Source: an uncultured Mycobacteriaceae bacterium
Lineage (GTDB): Bacteria; Actinomycetota; Actinomycetes; Mycobacteriales; Mycobacteriaceae
NCBI GenBank assembly: GCA_903927745.1
Contig: CAIYOH010000259.1
Coordinates: forward strand, 1-32,852
DNA: 32,852 bases
Direction: 5' to 3'
Position numbers and translations under genes: made by a program. Positions 1 through 12,514 of the stretch are shown piece by piece (positions within the stretch are counted from its first letter, which is position 1; every line of letters begins with the position of its first letter). The notes under the pieces are model-generated. The model saw only the letters and a list, made by a program, of their open reading frames with translations, ran no database searches and was not told where the DNA came from.

Positions 1-612
1 ACAATCGAGACAATCGAGACCATCGAGACCGCCGACACCGCCGAGACCACCGATCCGGTGATCCACGACGGCGGCAGCGCCTTCGCCGTCATGCCCGTCG
101 TCGACTACGAGCCCCCGCCGCTGGACGGGCCGCGACGAGGCGGCAGTTCCCCGGGCCGGCGGTCGTCCCTGCCGGTGCCGCGACGCCGCCCCGCGCCTGC
201 GCGACTGCGCCCCCGCACCGCCCAGCCTGGCCCTCCGCCGACGCCCGCCGCCGCCCCTGCCGTGCTGTCCGCGTCGATGCGCCAGGCTGCGATCTTCGCC
301 GACGCCGCACTGCGGCGTGTGCTGGAGGTGATCGACCGACGCCGTCCCGCCGCCCAGCTGCGGCCCATGCTAGCGCCGAGCCTGGTGGACTCCGTCCTCG
401 CGCTGGGCCGCACGGCCACCGACAGCCATGGCGCGGCCGTGGTGCGCCGGATGCGGCTGCAACCCGCCGCCCACGGTAACCCCGAGGCCGCCGCAGAGGT
501 GTTCGGCTGCTACAGCCGCGGGAGCCGGATCCATGCGATCGCCTGCCGGGTGGAGCAGGTGCCGTCGGACGGTACGACCCGGTGGCAGGTGGTGGCCCTG
601 CACATCGGTTAG
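1..612 (+). CDS. DUF6459 / Rv3235-like Ala-Arg-Pro-rich protein (5' end outside window)
   Basis: The reading frame is open from the first base, so the gene may start outside the window. The first in-frame start seen is GTG at 58. Codons before it already have G or C in most third positions and encode a threonine/glutamate-rich repeat (three successive TIE units), so they may be coding. A VVDYEPPP motif is followed by a proline/arginine-rich stretch with no predictable fold. A conserved-looking C-terminal domain of about 110 residues begins near ASMRQAAIFADAALRRVLEVID and ends VALHIG. This matches the actinobacterial family found beside secA (Rv3235-like, DUF6459); its function is not known. 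It ends 5 bases from the end of secA1, which converges on it, leaving no room for an intergenic terminator. Family assignment is from memory of the pattern and is moderately sure. Confidence 0.65.
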   Translation, partial: TIETIETIETADTAETTDPVIHDGGSAFAVMPVVDYEPPPLDGPRRGGSSPGRRSSLPVPRRRPAPARLRPRTAQPGPPPTPAAAPAVLSASMRQAAIFADAALRRVLEVIDRRRPAAQLRPMLAPSLVDSVLALGRTATDSHGAAVVRRMRLQPAAHGNPEAAAEVFGCYSRGSRIHAIACRVEQVPSDGTTRWQVVALHIG

Positions 613-617
613 CCGCC

Positions 618-3440
<2,823 letters not shown>

Positions 3441-3544
3441 GCTGTGTCCTCTGTTGGATGTCGGTTCTTGTCTGTGATCAGCCGTCATCCATCGTAGGCG
3501 ACGCGCCCGCAAAGCCCGCGAATGCGGGCGTCCACCCGGTCGGA

Positions 3545-4234
3545 TCAGGCCAGCCAGATCAATCCGTAGTCGTAGGCGTGGCGCCGGTAGACGACGGACG
3601 GTCGTTCGGTCTGTTTGTCGTGGAACAGGAAGAAGTCGTGGCCGACCAGCTCCATCTCGTAGAGGGCGTCGTCGACGGTCATCGGGATGGCCGCGTGCTC
3701 CTTGGTGCGCACCACCCGCCCGGGCTCCCTGCTGGGGGTGTCCTCGCGCTCGAGCGGCGGCGCCTCCGACGGCTCGGATGCCGGGGGCGGCACCACCGCG
3801 GTCGCGGCGGCCAGCGAGACGGGGGTCTTGTCGCCGTAGTGCACCATGCGACGGTCCTTGACGCGGCGCAATCGGTTCTCGATCTTGTGGACGGCGGCCT
3901 CGAACGCCGCGTAAAAGCTGTCGGCGCTGGCCTCCGCGCGACTCACCGGCCCGCGGCCCCGCGCGGTGATTTCCACGCGCTGACACGACTTGCGCTGGCG
4001 CCGGTTGGGCTCGTGTTTGAGTTCGACATCGAACAGATGGATGGAGCGATCGAACCGCTCGACACGAGCGAGCTTCTGCGAGACATACGCGCGATAGTGG
4101 TCGGGGATCTCCACGTTGCGGCCCTCGAACACGATTTCGGCGTGCAGTTCCACTTCGGGCTGAGCATCGGTTTCCACCGACGGCTCACCCCACATCTGGG
4201 GTGAATCCACGAATGACACGGATGGCTTCGACAT
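3545..4234 (-). CDS. hpf: Long-form ribosome hibernation promoting factor
   Basis: Binds the 30S subunit and promotes inactive ribosome forms in stationary phase or hypoxia. The product is 229 residues, the long two-domain form. The N-terminal S30AE/YfiA domain ([22 protein letters not shown], then [15 protein letters not shown]) spans roughly residues 25-130. An acidic, proline-rich linker follows. The C-terminal dimerisation domain ([23 protein letters not shown] to YDYGLIWLA) fills the last 60 or so residues. ATG at 4234 gives the MSK start seen in relatives. An in-frame TTG at 4243 sits closer to the purine-rich AGAAGAGAG and is an alternative that adds three residues. It lies upstream of secA1 on the same strand. 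Confidence 0.93.
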   Translation of the reverse strand: MSKPSVSFVDSPQMWGEPSVETDAQPEVELHAEIVFEGRNVEIPDHYRAYVSQKLARVERFDRSIHLFDVELKHEPNRRQRKSCQRVEITARGRGPVSRAEASADSFYAAFEAAVHKIENRLRRVKDRRMVHYGDKTPVSLAAATAVVPPPASEPSEAPPLEREDTPSREPGRVVRTKEHAAIPMTVDDALYEMELVGHDFFLFHDKQTERPSVVYRRHAYDYGLIWLA

Positions 4235-4498
4235 ACGGGACAACTCGCTCTCTTCTCATGTCGCACGCCCTGGTGCGTGCGGGGGGTTTCATCAAGCGCG
4301 CCGACGGAGTCACGCGGACGTCATTGAGGCGCCGCCGCGGGCCGTCCACCGGTGCGAGGTGTCGAACGCTCACCCCCTTCCTGTCACTGCTCATGGGCGT
4401 CACTCATGGGGCGTCACTCATCAGACGTTGTCCCCGACGTTAGTCCTTGTTCACCTGGGGATGCCAGTGCTTTCGGCGAGCTGTTGCACGGGTGTGTC
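4235..4498. other. comF-hpf intergenic region with repeated GTCACT elements
   Basis: About 264 bases without a convincing gene between the comF-like gene and hpf, both on the minus strand. It should hold the hpf promoter and leader. The main structure is a direct repeat of GGGCGTCACTCAT at 4395-4407 and 4409-4421 (14-base period), with a further GTCACT at 4383-4388. A GACGTT direct repeat lies at about 4424-4440. I see no clear -10/-35 pair and no T-rich terminator. Confidence 0.5.
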
Positions 4499-5131
4499 TC
4501 ATGCCGCGGCACAGGCCAACACGGCGACGACGCGCACGCCGGCGCCGCGCAGGACCCGCACCGACTCACGGGCCGTGGCCCCGGTGGTGACAATGTCGTC
4601 GACCAGCAGGACCTCGGTGCCCGGCCGTCGACCGCGCAGCAGCACCCGGCCGGCGATATTGCGTTCGCGGGCGCCGCTGCCCAGGCCCGCCGAGTCGCGG
4701 GCCAGCGGTGTCATCCGCAGGCACTGCGCGACGGCGATGTCCGGGTGCCCGACCACCGCGGCACGAGCCAGCCGGGTTACCGGGTCACCGCCGCGCCGGC
4801 GCGCCGCCCACCTCCGCGTCGGCGCGGGCACGATGGTCAGCGGGGCCTCGACGACACCCCAGCTCAACAATCGGTGCAGGCCAACGGCCAGCGGCCGCGC
4901 CAGCGGAGCCACCAGATCGCGGCGGCCGCGCTCCTTGACGGCCAGGATCGCCCGGCGGCGTGCACCGGCGTAGCGGCCCAGCGCGAACACCGGGACCAGC
5001 GGGTCCATGCGCGGGGTGACGACGTGCGGCTGGTCGGCGGCCACCACCAATTCCGCGACGCAGGCCTCGCACCAGCGGGTCGACGGCGCCCCGCAGCCAC
5101 CGCATTCCAGGGGAAGGATCAGGTCGAGCAT
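4499..5131 (-). CDS. ComF-family phosphoribosyltransferase-like protein
   Basis: The 210-residue product has the ComF layout. A possible zinc site near the N-terminus is formed by Cys10, Cys13, Cys21 and Cys24 (ECGGCG ... WCEAC). A type I phosphoribosyltransferase fold follows, with the PRPP-binding loop VLLVDDIVTTGAT close to the C-terminus. ComF proteins in competent bacteria assist inward DNA transport; the mycobacterial role is unproven, and a nucleotide salvage-like activity cannot be excluded. The frame is open upstream to 5449, but that part overlaps lpqB. ATG at 5131 (MLDLILPLECGGCG) fits the family start. It lies 50 bases downstream of lpqB and may be co-transcribed with mtrA-mtrB-lpqB. 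Confidence 0.88.
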   Translation of the reverse strand: MLDLILPLECGGCGAPSTRWCEACVAELVVAADQPHVVTPRMDPLVPVFALGRYAGARRRAILAVKERGRRDLVAPLARPLAVGLHRLLSWGVVEAPLTIVPAPTRRWAARRRGGDPVTRLARAAVVGHPDIAVAQCLRMTPLARDSAGLGSGARERNIAGRVLLRGRRPGTEVLLVDDIVTTGATARESVRVLRGAGVRVVAVLACAAA

Positions 5132-5181
5132 CGGCCCAGTGTGGCCGACGGGACCGACAAGTTCGGCCCGCGACGGTCGCG

Positions 5182-6945
5182 CTATCCCGGCAACACCGGC
5201 GCCGCGCCGGGGATGGTCAGTCCCGGAACCTCCGACCAGCCCTGCTGCGCTTCGTTCGTCGACGCGGAATACTGCAGCACCCCTTCGGGGCCCTCGACGT
5301 ACACCGTCGACGGGTTGGCCACAACCGTCGAAACCGGTAGCGCCGCGCCGCGGTTGGGCGCGTCGGAGTTGACCCCATCGAGGTTCACATACGAGACCGG
5401 ATGAGCGGCGTCGGTGCGGGTCACCACGATGTCGTCGCCGGTCCGCCACGCCAGCGACACGACCGAGGTGCCCAGCCCGAAGCCCAGCCGCCGCGGATAG
5501 GTGAGGGCGTACTGCCCCGCCTGGGCCTGCTCGACGCAGGCGAGGATGACCTGCCCGCCGATCACCATCGCGGCGCGCGTCGAATCCCGCGACAGCTGCA
5601 GGTCGCTGATGGGACCGGGGAAGCGGCTGGAGATGGCGACCGAATCCACCGGGATCCGCGCGGGTTGACCCGACGCCGGCTCCTGAATCGCGCGCAGCAC
5701 GTTGTTGCCGTCGACCACCACCCAGACCGCGTCATCGAGGGACCAGCTGGGCCGCGACAGGGTGTGCCCGTCGGCGGATTGGGCGGCCTCGCCGCCGAGG
5801 TCCCCGGTCCACAGGGACGCCGCCATGTCGGGGGCGCCGCGGTGCAGCGTCACGACGGACGCCACCTGGCGCCCGTTGCGGGACAGCGCGGCGCCGGTTT
5901 GGTCTCCCATGCGCCCGAAGGCGCCCGGCACCGGCGCCGTGTGCTGCCCGTCAAGTGCGACCAGCGTCCCGTTGACCAGGGCGTGCAGCCCCTCGCCCGC
6001 GCCGTCCGCCGCGCCGGGGTCGGTGGCGGCGACGTCGGAGGTGGTCCAGCCCTCGGCGAACCGGTCGTCGAGCGGGGCGCCGTCGGCGTTGATCACATAC
6101 GGGCCCCGGATGTCCGACCTGGCGAGCGTCCAGATGATCTGCGCGGCAAGCAATTGCCTACTGTGCGGGTCAGTGGTGGACAGTTTCTCCACGTCGATGC
6201 GAGCGCCACCGTAGCCGCGTCCTATCCCGTTCTTGCCGCCGTCAGCCCGGGTCACCGGGCCGCGCAGGCGTAGCGGCGGGGCGAGTAGGTTGCGGACGGT
6301 GTGGGCCATGTCGGGCCTTGGCCCGCCCACCAGCTTGGAGACCAACTCGGTGGCGAGTTGGTCGTGATCGGGCACCGCAACGTAGCGCGGGTCGGGAACC
6401 ACCGTCTTGCCGGTCGGGTCGGCGAAGTACAGCGTGTTGCGTTTGTAGGTCGACTGAAACTGCTGCCAGTCCAGGAAGACGCCGGTGGGCAACCGGTCGA
6501 TCCGCCACCCGCCGGAGGTCTTGACCAGCTCGATCGGACCAGGGTCGGGCAGCACCCCGTCGGCGGTCTCGAACACACCGATATCGGACAGCGAGCCCAG
6601 GATGTCCGCCCGCATGGTCACCGAAACCCGATCTGCGGCGCGGGTTTCGACGAACACCACGTGGTCGATCAGCAGCGCGCTACCCGCGTCATCCCAGGCG
6701 TTCGACGCCGACTGCGTGAGGAACTGCCGGGCCGCCAGATGCCGGTTCGCCGGATCGCCGGTCGCCTTGAGAAACTCGCGCAGCAGTATGTCGGGATCCA
6801 TGCCCGGGGTCGGCCGGGGCAGATTCGACGGCGCCGGCCGCTCGACTGTGCCGATCGCCTGCGGGGCGGACGAATTGGGCACGCCCGCACAGCCGGCGGA
6901 CACCAACGCCAGCACCAGGGTCAGGACGGTCAGGTGCCGCCGCAC
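5182..6945 (-). CDS. lpqB: Lipoprotein LpqB, partner of the MtrAB system
   Basis: Exported lipoprotein that interacts with the sensor MtrB and affects its signalling in mycobacteria. The signal peptide is short: basic MRRH, a hydrophobic core, then SAGC, giving lipid-modified Cys19 with the chosen start. After a proline-rich linker comes a GerMN-type domain (about residues 45-200, including the [13 protein letters not shown] region), then a beta-propeller-like C-terminal half (about 300-587). GTG at 6945 has AGGAG six to seven bases upstream and lies one base beyond the mtrB stop. The alternative GTG at 6954 would abut the AGGA and overlap mtrB. Tight coupling to mtrB fits the known mtrA-mtrB-lpqB operon. 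Confidence 0.95.
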   Translation of the reverse strand: MRRHLTVLTLVLALVSAGCAGVPNSSAPQAIGTVERPAPSNLPRPTPGMDPDILLREFLKATGDPANRHLAARQFLTQSASNAWDDAGSALLIDHVVFVETRAADRVSVTMRADILGSLSDIGVFETADGVLPDPGPIELVKTSGGWRIDRLPTGVFLDWQQFQSTYKRNTLYFADPTGKTVVPDPRYVAVPDHDQLATELVSKLVGGPRPDMAHTVRNLLAPPLRLRGPVTRADGGKNGIGRGYGGARIDVEKLSTTDPHSRQLLAAQIIWTLARSDIRGPYVINADGAPLDDRFAEGWTTSDVAATDPGAADGAGEGLHALVNGTLVALDGQHTAPVPGAFGRMGDQTGAALSRNGRQVASVVTLHRGAPDMAASLWTGDLGGEAAQSADGHTLSRPSWSLDDAVWVVVDGNNVLRAIQEPASGQPARIPVDSVAISSRFPGPISDLQLSRDSTRAAMVIGGQVILACVEQAQAGQYALTYPRRLGFGLGTSVVSLAWRTGDDIVVTRTDAAHPVSYVNLDGVNSDAPNRGAALPVSTVVANPSTVYVEGPEGVLQYSASTNEAQQGWSEVPGLTIPGAAPVLPG

Positions 6946-6946
6946 A

Positions 6947-8635
6947 CTACCCACTCCTCTCGGCGTGCTCGCGCGGGCGCGCAGCGTCCATCACGAGCTG
7001 CGGGTCTGTCGGGTCGGGCTGCGGACCGGGTTGCGGTAGCGGCTTGAGGGGCAGCGGACTGGTGGTGACCTTGTGGCCGCGCACCAGCGGAAGGGTCAGG
7101 CGGAAGCACGCCCCCTGACCGGGCTCGCCCCACGCCTCGAGCCGACCCTGGTGAAGTCGTGCGTCCTCGATGCTGATCGCCAGGCCCAGCCCGGTGCCAC
7201 CGGAGCGCCGCACCCGTGACGGGTCCGAGCGCCAGAACCGGCTGAACACCAACTTCTCCTCACCGGGCCGCAGGCCAACGCCGAAGTCGCGCACCGTGAC
7301 TGCGACGGTGTCCTCGTCGACGCCCATGTGAATCTGAACGGGCTGTTGCTCGGCGTGGTCGATAGCGTTGGCGATCAGGTTCCGCAGGATGCGCTCGACC
7401 CGGCGGGCATCGACCTCGGCGATCACACCCACGTCGGGCATGTCGACCTGCAACTCCACACCGGCCTCCTCGGCCAGGTGACCCACGCTGCCCAGCGCAC
7501 TGCGCACGGTGGAGCGCAGGTCGACCGCCTCGACAGACAACTCGGCCACGCCGGCGTCGTGCCGGGAGATCTCCAGCAGATCGTTGAGCAACGTTTCGAA
7601 GCGGTCCAGCTCGTTGACCATCAACTCGGTGGACCGGCGCAGAGTCGGGTCGAGTTGCTCGCTGTGGTCGTAGATCAAGTCGGCAGCCATCCGGACGGTG
7701 GTCAGCGGGGTGCGCAGTTCGTGACTGACGTCGGAGGTGAACCGGCGTTGCAGGTTTCCGAACTCCTCGAGCTGGGTGATCTGCCTGGACAAGCTCTCGG
7801 CCATGTCGTTGAACGACACCGCCAGCCGGGCCATGTCGTCCTCGCCGCGTACCGGCATCCGTTCGGACAGGTGTCCCTCCGCGAACCGTTCGGCCGTGCG
7901 CGACGCCGACCGCACCGGCACCACCACCTGGCGGGTCACCAGCAGCGCGATCCCCGCGAGCAGCAGCAGCAGCACCGCCCCACCGGTGATGATCGTGCCG
8001 CGCACAAGCTGGATCGTGACCAGCTCGCTCTGCAACGGGAAGATCAGGTACAGCTCCAGGTTGGCCGCCTGCGCCGACGCCGGCGTGCCGACAACCAGCG
8101 CAGGGCCCGAGAATCCCTCGGTGCGCACGGTGGCGTACTGATAGGCCGCCTGCCCGGCTTTGATGAAGCCGCGCAGCGAGTTAGGCACCTGGTCGACAGG
8201 CCCGGCGGTTGTTGCGGCGCGCGGGCCGTTGCCCGGCGCGATCAGCGCCGCGTCGAACGCGCCAGCCAGACCGGCGCCCGAGGCGGGGTTGGTCTTGGAG
8301 GTCAACGTGGTCCGGGCGAGTTGGAGGCTGGAGTCCAACGACCGGGTCTCCTCGCCGTTGACGATCCCGGCGACCGTGGTGCGAGCGCGTTCGATCTGTT
8401 CGGTGGCGGCCCTGAGCTTGACCTCGAGCACCCGGTTGGTGACCTGACTGGTCAATATGAACCCGAGAGGGAGAATCACCGCCAGCGACAATCCGAGAGT
8501 GAGAGCCACTACGCGTAACTGCAATGACCGGCGCCACGCGGAGCCCACCACACGGCTGACAGCCCCGACGCCGCGCGTCATAGGGCCGGAACGCCCCCAT
8601 CGGCTACGAGTGCGTTGCCGCGCGCCCCAGATCAA
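6947..8635 (-). CDS. mtrB: Sensor histidine kinase MtrB
   Basis: Membrane histidine kinase that phosphorylates MtrA and controls cell division and envelope genes. The order is TM1 (about residues 41-62), an extracytoplasmic sensor region, TM2 (about 213-233), HAMP, then the dimerisation H box [14 protein letters not shown]. The catalytic ATPase domain has N box [12 protein letters not shown]1 DFGVGL and G2 GTGLGLAIS. With TTG at 8635 as start the phospho-accepting His is residue 305, the same number as in M. tuberculosis MtrB, and the N-terminus aligns with MIFGSRRR. A GTG two codons upstream (8641) is the alternative. A GGGGGG tract precedes the TTG. A proline-rich tail ends the protein. mtrA lies 37 bases upstream and lpqB one base downstream. 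Confidence 0.96.
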   Translation of the reverse strand: MIWGARQRTRSRWGRSGPMTRGVGAVSRVVGSAWRRSLQLRVVALTLGLSLAVILPLGFILTSQVTNRVLEVKLRAATEQIERARTTVAGIVNGEETRSLDSSLQLARTTLTSKTNPASGAGLAGAFDAALIAPGNGPRAATTAGPVDQVPNSLRGFIKAGQAAYQYATVRTEGFSGPALVVGTPASAQAANLELYLIFPLQSELVTIQLVRGTIITGGAVLLLLLAGIALLVTRQVVVPVRSASRTAERFAEGHLSERMPVRGEDDMARLAVSFNDMAESLSRQITQLEEFGNLQRRFTSDVSHELRTPLTTVRMAADLIYDHSEQLDPTLRRSTELMVNELDRFETLLNDLLEISRHDAGVAELSVEAVDLRSTVRSALGSVGHLAEEAGVELQVDMPDVGVIAEVDARRVERILRNLIANAIDHAEQQPVQIHMGVDEDTVAVTVRDFGVGLRPGEEKLVFSRFWRSDPSRVRRSGGTGLGLAISIEDARLHQGRLEAWGEPGQGACFRLTLPLVRGHKVTTSPLPLKPLPQPGPQPDPTDPQLVMDAARPREHAERSG

Positions 8636-8672
8636 TGGCACCCCCCGCTGCCGGCGGCGGCGCCGGAGCGGG

Positions 8673-9350
8673 TCACGGAGGTCCGGCCTTGTATCCCACT
8701 CCTCGAACGGTCAGCACCACGGTCGGGTTCTCCGGGTCCTTCTCAACCTTGGCCCGCAGACGCTGGACGTGCACGTTCACCAAGCGGGTGTCCGCAGGGT
8801 GACGGTATCCCCACACTTGTTCGAGCAGCACCTCACGAGTAAACACCTGTCGCGGTTTTCGCGCCAACGCCACCAGCAGGTCGAACTCCAGCGGCGTCAG
8901 GAAGATCTGCTCGCCGTTGCGGGTGACCTTGTGCGCCGGCACGTCGATCTCGACATCGCTGATGGACAGCATCTCAGCGGGCTCGTCGTCATTGCGCCGC
9001 AGCCGCGCCCGGACCCGGGCCACCAGTTCCTTGGGCTTGAACGGCTTCATGATGTAGTCGTCGGCGCCCGACTCCAGGCCCAGCACCACGTCCACGGTGT
9101 CGGTCTTGGCGGTGAGCATGATGATGGGAACGCCGGAGTCGGCGCGCAGGACCCGGCAAACGTCGATGCCGTTCATGCCGGGCAGCATCAGGTCCAGCAG
9201 CACCAGGTCGGGGCGCAATTCTCGCACGGCGGTCAGGGCCTGGGTGCCGTCACCGACGACCGCGGTGTCGAAACCCTCCCCGCGCAGCACGATGGTGAGC
9301 ATCTCAGCCAGCGATGCGTCGTCGTCGATGACCAAAATCCGTTGCTTCAT
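8673..9350 (-). CDS. mtrA: Response regulator MtrA (OmpR/PhoB type)
   Basis: Essential DNA-binding response regulator controlling division, peptidoglycan hydrolase and replication-linked genes. The 225-residue protein has a receiver domain with acidic pocket DDD at 9-11, phospho-accepting Asp53 ([12 protein letters not shown]), Thr in IIMLTAKT and Lys in MKPFKPKE. A winged-helix domain follows ([31 protein letters not shown]). The start is ATG at 9350. Mycobacterial homologues starting three residues earlier (MDT) do not fit here, because the upstream codons ATA GAG ACC contain no start. That explains Asp53 in place of the familiar Asp56. The 78-base gap to tmk should contain part of the promoter. 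Confidence 0.98.
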   Translation of the reverse strand: MKQRILVIDDDASLAEMLTIVLRGEGFDTAVVGDGTQALTAVRELRPDLVLLDLMLPGMNGIDVCRVLRADSGVPIIMLTAKTDTVDVVLGLESGADDYIMKPFKPKELVARVRARLRRNDDEPAEMLSISDVEIDVPAHKVTRNGEQIFLTPLEFDLLVALARKPRQVFTREVLLEQVWGYRHPADTRLVNVHVQRLRAKVEKDPENPTVVLTVRGVGYKAGPP

Positions 9351-9428
9351 GGTCTCTATGGTGTCACCCGACGGGGCTAAAACCGGGGCACCACACGGGC
9401 GTTTCTCGGGTCTTCGGGTGAAATTGGC

Positions 9429-10073
9429 TCAAATCGGCCCATTCGGAGCCGTCCAGGTCGCCACCAAGCGCCCCGGGTCGACATTCGCGTCGACCACCAG
9501 CCACCGACCGCCCCACCCCGCGGCGGCCAGTTCGGCGTACACCGCACCGGTGCGCCGTTGCAGTTCCCCGTCGCGTTCGTAGCTGTCGCGCGGCCGGCCC
9601 GGGTCCGATTCGGCGCGGTCGCGGGCCCGCTGCCCCGCCAGCGTGGCCGGCACCGCGAGCAGCACCTGCCAGTCGGGCCGCGGCAACCGCAGCCGCTGGT
9701 ATTCCAGTTCGTCCACCCAGGCGACCGCCGGCCCCGCAGCGCCCTCACTCAGGCGCGCGGCGCTGTAGGCCGCATTCGAGGCGACGTAGCGATCGAGGAT
9801 CACCACATCGTGGTCGCGGCGTAGCGCGTCGAGGTCCCCGACGGCGGCGGCGCGATCGAGAGCGAACAGCGTGGCCATCGCGTAGACCGACGAAGCGAGG
9901 TCGCCGTGGTGGCCGTGCAGGGCCTCGGCCGCCAGGTCCGCGGTCACCGAGCGCCCGTACCGCGGGAAGTCGAGCGTCGCCACCGACGTGCCGGCTGCTT
10001 CGAACGCGGTTCGCAGACCCTGCGACAGCGTGCGCTTGCCGGCGCCGTCGACCCCTTCGATCGCGATCAACAC
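9429..10073 (-). CDS. tmk: Thymidylate kinase
   Basis: Phosphorylates dTMP to dTDP for DNA synthesis. The 214-residue length equals the mycobacterial enzyme. The P-loop is GVDGAGKRT at residues 7-15, the substrate-binding motif is DFPRYGRSV, and the DRY motif (VILDRYVASNAAYS) is intact. A lid-like region, RARDRAESDPGRPRDSYERD, follows. The ATG at 10073 (MLIAIEGVDGAGK) is the natural start. It sits between sahH and mtrA on the same strand, as in other mycobacteria. Confidence 0.96.
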   Translation of the reverse strand: MLIAIEGVDGAGKRTLSQGLRTAFEAAGTSVATLDFPRYGRSVTADLAAEALHGHHGDLASSVYAMATLFALDRAAAVGDLDALRRDHDVVILDRYVASNAAYSAARLSEGAAGPAVAWVDELEYQRLRLPRPDWQVLLAVPATLAGQRARDRAESDPGRPRDSYERDGELQRRTGAVYAELAAAGWGGRWLVVDANVDPGRLVATWTAPNGPI

Positions 10074-10140
10074 GGCGCGAGCCTACTTCGGGCGCCGAAC
10101 GCCACGCTGGCGTGACACTCGGCGGCCAGCCGCGCGGGCG

Positions 10141-11610
10141 TCAGTAGCGGTAGTGGTCGGCCTTGTACGGGCCCTCGACGTCGACGCCGATGTACTCGGC
10201 CTGGTCTTTGGTGAGCTTGGTGAGCGTGCCGCCCAGCGCCTCGACGTGGATGCGAGCCACCTTTTCGTCGAGGTGCTTGGGCAGCCGGTACACCTCGTTG
10301 TCGTACTCGTCGTTCTTGGTCCACAGCTCGATCTGGGCGATCACCTGGTTGGAGAAGCTGTTGCTCATCACGAACGACGGGTGGCCGGTGGCGTTGCCGA
10401 GGTTCAGCAGCCGGCCTTCGGACAGCACGATGATCGACTTGCCCGACTTGGGGAAGGTCCAGACGTCGACCTGCGGCCTGATGGTGGACTTCGTCGCGCC
10501 GGAGCGCTCCAAGGCCGCCATCTGGATCTCGTTGTCGAAGTGCCCGATGTTGCCCAGGATGGCCTTGTCCTTCATCGCCTTCATGTGGTCGAGGGTGATG
10601 ATGTCCTTGTTGCCGGTGGCCGTGATGACGATGTCCGCCTCGCCGATCACGTCGTCGACAGTGACGACGTCGTAGCCGTCCATCAGCGCCTGCAGCGCGT
10701 TGATCGGGTCGACCTCGGTGACGACGACACGCGCGCCCTGGCCCTTGACGGAGTCCGCAGAGCCCTTGCCGACGTCGCCGTAGCCGCAGATCAGCACCTT
10801 CTTGCCGCCGATCAGCACGTCGGTGCCGCGGTTGATGCCGTCGATCAGCGAGTGCCGGCAGCCGTATTTGTTGTCGAACTTGGACTTGGTGACCGAGTCG
10901 TTGACGTTGATGGCCGGGAAGGCCAGATCCCCGGCGGCCGCGAACTGGTAGAGGCGCAGCACTCCTGTGGTCGTCTCCTCGGTGACGCCCTTGATGGAGT
11001 CGCAGATCGTCGTCCACTTGGTCTTGTCGGTCTCGAAGCGGTGTCGCAGGACGTCCAGGAAGACCTTCCACTCGGCGGAGTCGTCCTCTTCGGCGGGCGG
11101 CACCACGCCGGCCTTCTCGAACTGCGCGCCGCGCAGCACCATCGTGGTGGCGTCACCGCCGTCGTCCAGGATCATGTTGGCCGGCTTGTCGGGCCAGGTC
11201 AGCATCTGCTCGGCTGCCCACCAGTACTCCTCGAGCGTCTCGCCCTTCCAGGCGAACACCGGGACGCCGCGGGGCTCCTCGGGGGTGCCGTAGGGGCCGA
11301 CGACGACGGCGGCGGCGGAGTGGTCCTGAGTGGAGAAGATGTTGCACGAAGCCCAGCGAACCTCCGCGCCCAGCGCCACGAGGGTCTCGATCAGCACGGC
11401 GGTCTGCACCGTCATGTGCAACGAGCCCGAGATCCGCGCCCCCTTCAGCGGTTGGACGTCGGCGTACTCGCGCCGCAGCGACATCAGGCCCGGCATCTCG
11501 TGCTCGGACAGTTCGATGTCGCGACGACCGTATTCGGCCAGGGACAGGTCGGCCACCTTGAAGTCGATGCCGTTGCGAACATCCGGGGTCAGCGTGTGTG
11601 TGGTCGTCAT
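10141..11610 (-). CDS. sahH: S-adenosyl-L-homocysteine hydrolase
   Basis: NAD-dependent enzyme that splits S-adenosylhomocysteine into adenosine and homocysteine, keeping methyltransferases free of product inhibition. The 489-residue length fits the long mycobacterial form, with an insertion at about residues 145-195. Visible motifs are [14 protein letters not shown], the substrate-site [18 protein letters not shown] and the NAD-binding GYGDVGKG at residues 276-283. The protein ends in the conserved KADHYRY. ATG at 11610 is preceded by AAAAGGAT about 8-10 bases upstream. The leader carries a 13-base direct repeat, listed separately. Confidence 0.98.
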   Translation of the reverse strand: MTTTHTLTPDVRNGIDFKVADLSLAEYGRRDIELSEHEMPGLMSLRREYADVQPLKGARISGSLHMTVQTAVLIETLVALGAEVRWASCNIFSTQDHSAAAVVVGPYGTPEEPRGVPVFAWKGETLEEYWWAAEQMLTWPDKPANMILDDGGDATTMVLRGAQFEKAGVVPPAEEDDSAEWKVFLDVLRHRFETDKTKWTTICDSIKGVTEETTTGVLRLYQFAAAGDLAFPAINVNDSVTKSKFDNKYGCRHSLIDGINRGTDVLIGGKKVLICGYGDVGKGSADSVKGQGARVVVTEVDPINALQALMDGYDVVTVDDVIGEADIVITATGNKDIITLDHMKAMKDKAILGNIGHFDNEIQMAALERSGATKSTIRPQVDVWTFPKSGKSIIVLSEGRLLNLGNATGHPSFVMSNSFSNQVIAQIELWTKNDEYDNEVYRLPKHLDEKVARIHVEALGGTLTKLTKDQAEYIGVDVEGPYKADHYRY

Positions 11611-11650
11611 GCGTGTTTCATCCTTTTCGGGGCTCGCTCAGGGCTCACCG

Positions 11651-11681
11651 GATTCGGCGGTACCTCGGGATTCGGCGGTAC
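11651..11681. repeat. 13-bp direct repeat upstream of sahH
   Basis: GATTCGGCGGTAC occurs at 11651-11663 and again at 11669-11681, an 18-base period. It lies in the 113-base gap between the tetR stop and the sahH start, so within the sahH promoter or leader. A binding site for a regulator or a simple duplication are both possible. Confidence 0.6.
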
Positions 11682-11723
11682 TTAGGTTAGGTATGTTCTT
11701 GCTCCACTGTAGTCGCCACAGCA

Positions 11724-12341
11724 TCAGCGGTGGTTGGTGACTCCGTGCCGCTCGGCGAACGGCGAGATCAACCGCGCCAGATCCGCCGCGACGTCGTGGT
11801 CCGCCTCGGGCGGCATCGACACGTAGCTCAGACACAACCGCGCGATGGCGCGCGCCAATACGCCGGCGGCGTCGTCGTCGGTCTGCAACCACGTGGTTGT
11901 GAACGCATGCGCCAACCGGGTCGAGGCGCGGGTGATCAGCGGCCCACTGTCGGTGGTGATGAGCTGCAGCAGGTCCGGTTTGGCCGCCCCGGTCAGCAGC
12001 GAGATCACCAGGGGGTCGGCCGCCGATTCCGCAAAAAAGGACCGGAAGCCCTCCAGGAACGCCGCATGGAGGTCGCCCACGTTGGCGTTCACGGCGGCGT
12101 GGACGGTGTCCACCAGCCGATCGGCCAGGCGCAGCGCGTACCCCTGCGCCAGGCCCTGCCGCGAGCCGAACTCGTTGTAGATGCTCTGGCGACTGACCCC
12201 CGCGGCCCCCGCGACGTCGGAGAGCGTGACGGCCGACCAGTCCCGCGCCCGCAGCAGGTCGCGCACCGCGTCGAGAACCACTTCGCGCAGCAGGCCCCGC
12301 GATGCCTCGGCGTACGGCGTCCGCTTCGCGCTCAGGATCAG
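11724..12341 (-). CDS. TetR-family regulator of the alkB operon (possible CTG start)
   Basis: The N-terminal helix-turn-helix is clear: [34 protein letters not shown] is a helix set typical of TetR, ending at [12 protein letters not shown]. The ligand-binding C-terminal domain covers the remaining 150 or so residues. As last gene of alkB-rubA-rubB-tetR it is probably the operon's autoregulator, like AlkX/AlkU-type regulators; the ligand is not known. The start is uncertain. Relatives start close to [10 protein letters not shown]. There is no ATG, GTG or TTG there, but a CTG at 12341 forms a CTGA overlap with the rubB stop and has GAGG five bases upstream. Alternatives are GTG at 12395, which overlaps rubB by 58 bases, and GTG at 12281, which would cut into the first helix. 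Confidence 0.85.
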   Translation of the reverse strand: MILSAKRTPYAEASRGLLREVVLDAVRDLLRARDWSAVTLSDVAGAAGVSRQSIYNEFGSRQGLAQGYALRLADRLVDTVHAAVNANVGDLHAAFLEGFRSFFAESAADPLVISLLTGAAKPDLLQLITTDSGPLITRASTRLAHAFTTTWLQTDDDAAGVLARAIARLCLSYVSMPPEADHDVAADLARLISPFAERHGVTNHR

Positions 12342-12514
12342 GCCACCTCGACCATCTCGAAGTCGGACTTCGCCGCGCCGCAGTCCGGGCAGCACCAATC
12401 CTCGGGGATGTCGTCCCAGCGAGTGCCCGGCGCGATGCCGTCGTCCGGCCAGCCCACCGCCTCGTCGTACTCGAAGCCGCACTGAATACAACGGAACAGC
12501 TTGTAGGCGGTCAT
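12338..12514 (-). CDS. rubB: Rubredoxin (AlkG2-like), electron carrier for AlkB
   Basis: A 58-residue single-iron electron carrier that passes electrons from rubredoxin reductase to the alkane hydroxylase. The iron ligands are Cys9 and Cys12 ([12 protein letters not shown]) and Cys42 and Cys45 ([17 protein letters not shown]). The spacing after the second CxxCG lacks the extra arginine of the AlkG1 type, so it resembles AlkG2-type rubredoxins, which are able to support AlkB. Its ATG at 12514 overlaps the rubA stop as ATGA, suggesting translational coupling. Confidence 0.96.
   Translation of the reverse strand: MTAYKLFRCIQCGFEYDEAVGWPDDGIAPGTRWDDIPEDWCCPDCGAAKSDFEMVEVA

Noticed and set aside
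4201..4443. Small open frames between hpf and the comF-like gene
   Set aside because: Arginine-rich translations on both strands, no ribosome site and no similarity to known small proteins.
7328..8518. A 396-codon plus-strand frame opposite mtrB, and similar long frames opposite rmlD, sahH, fadE25 and purK
   Set aside because: All are antisense shadows of clear genes, with arginine/histidine/glutamine-rich translations and no family features.
11682..11691. TTAGGTTAGG, resembling the left half of an IdeR iron box, between tetR and sahH
   Set aside because: The other half of the 19-base palindrome does not match at all, so there is no dyad for IdeR.
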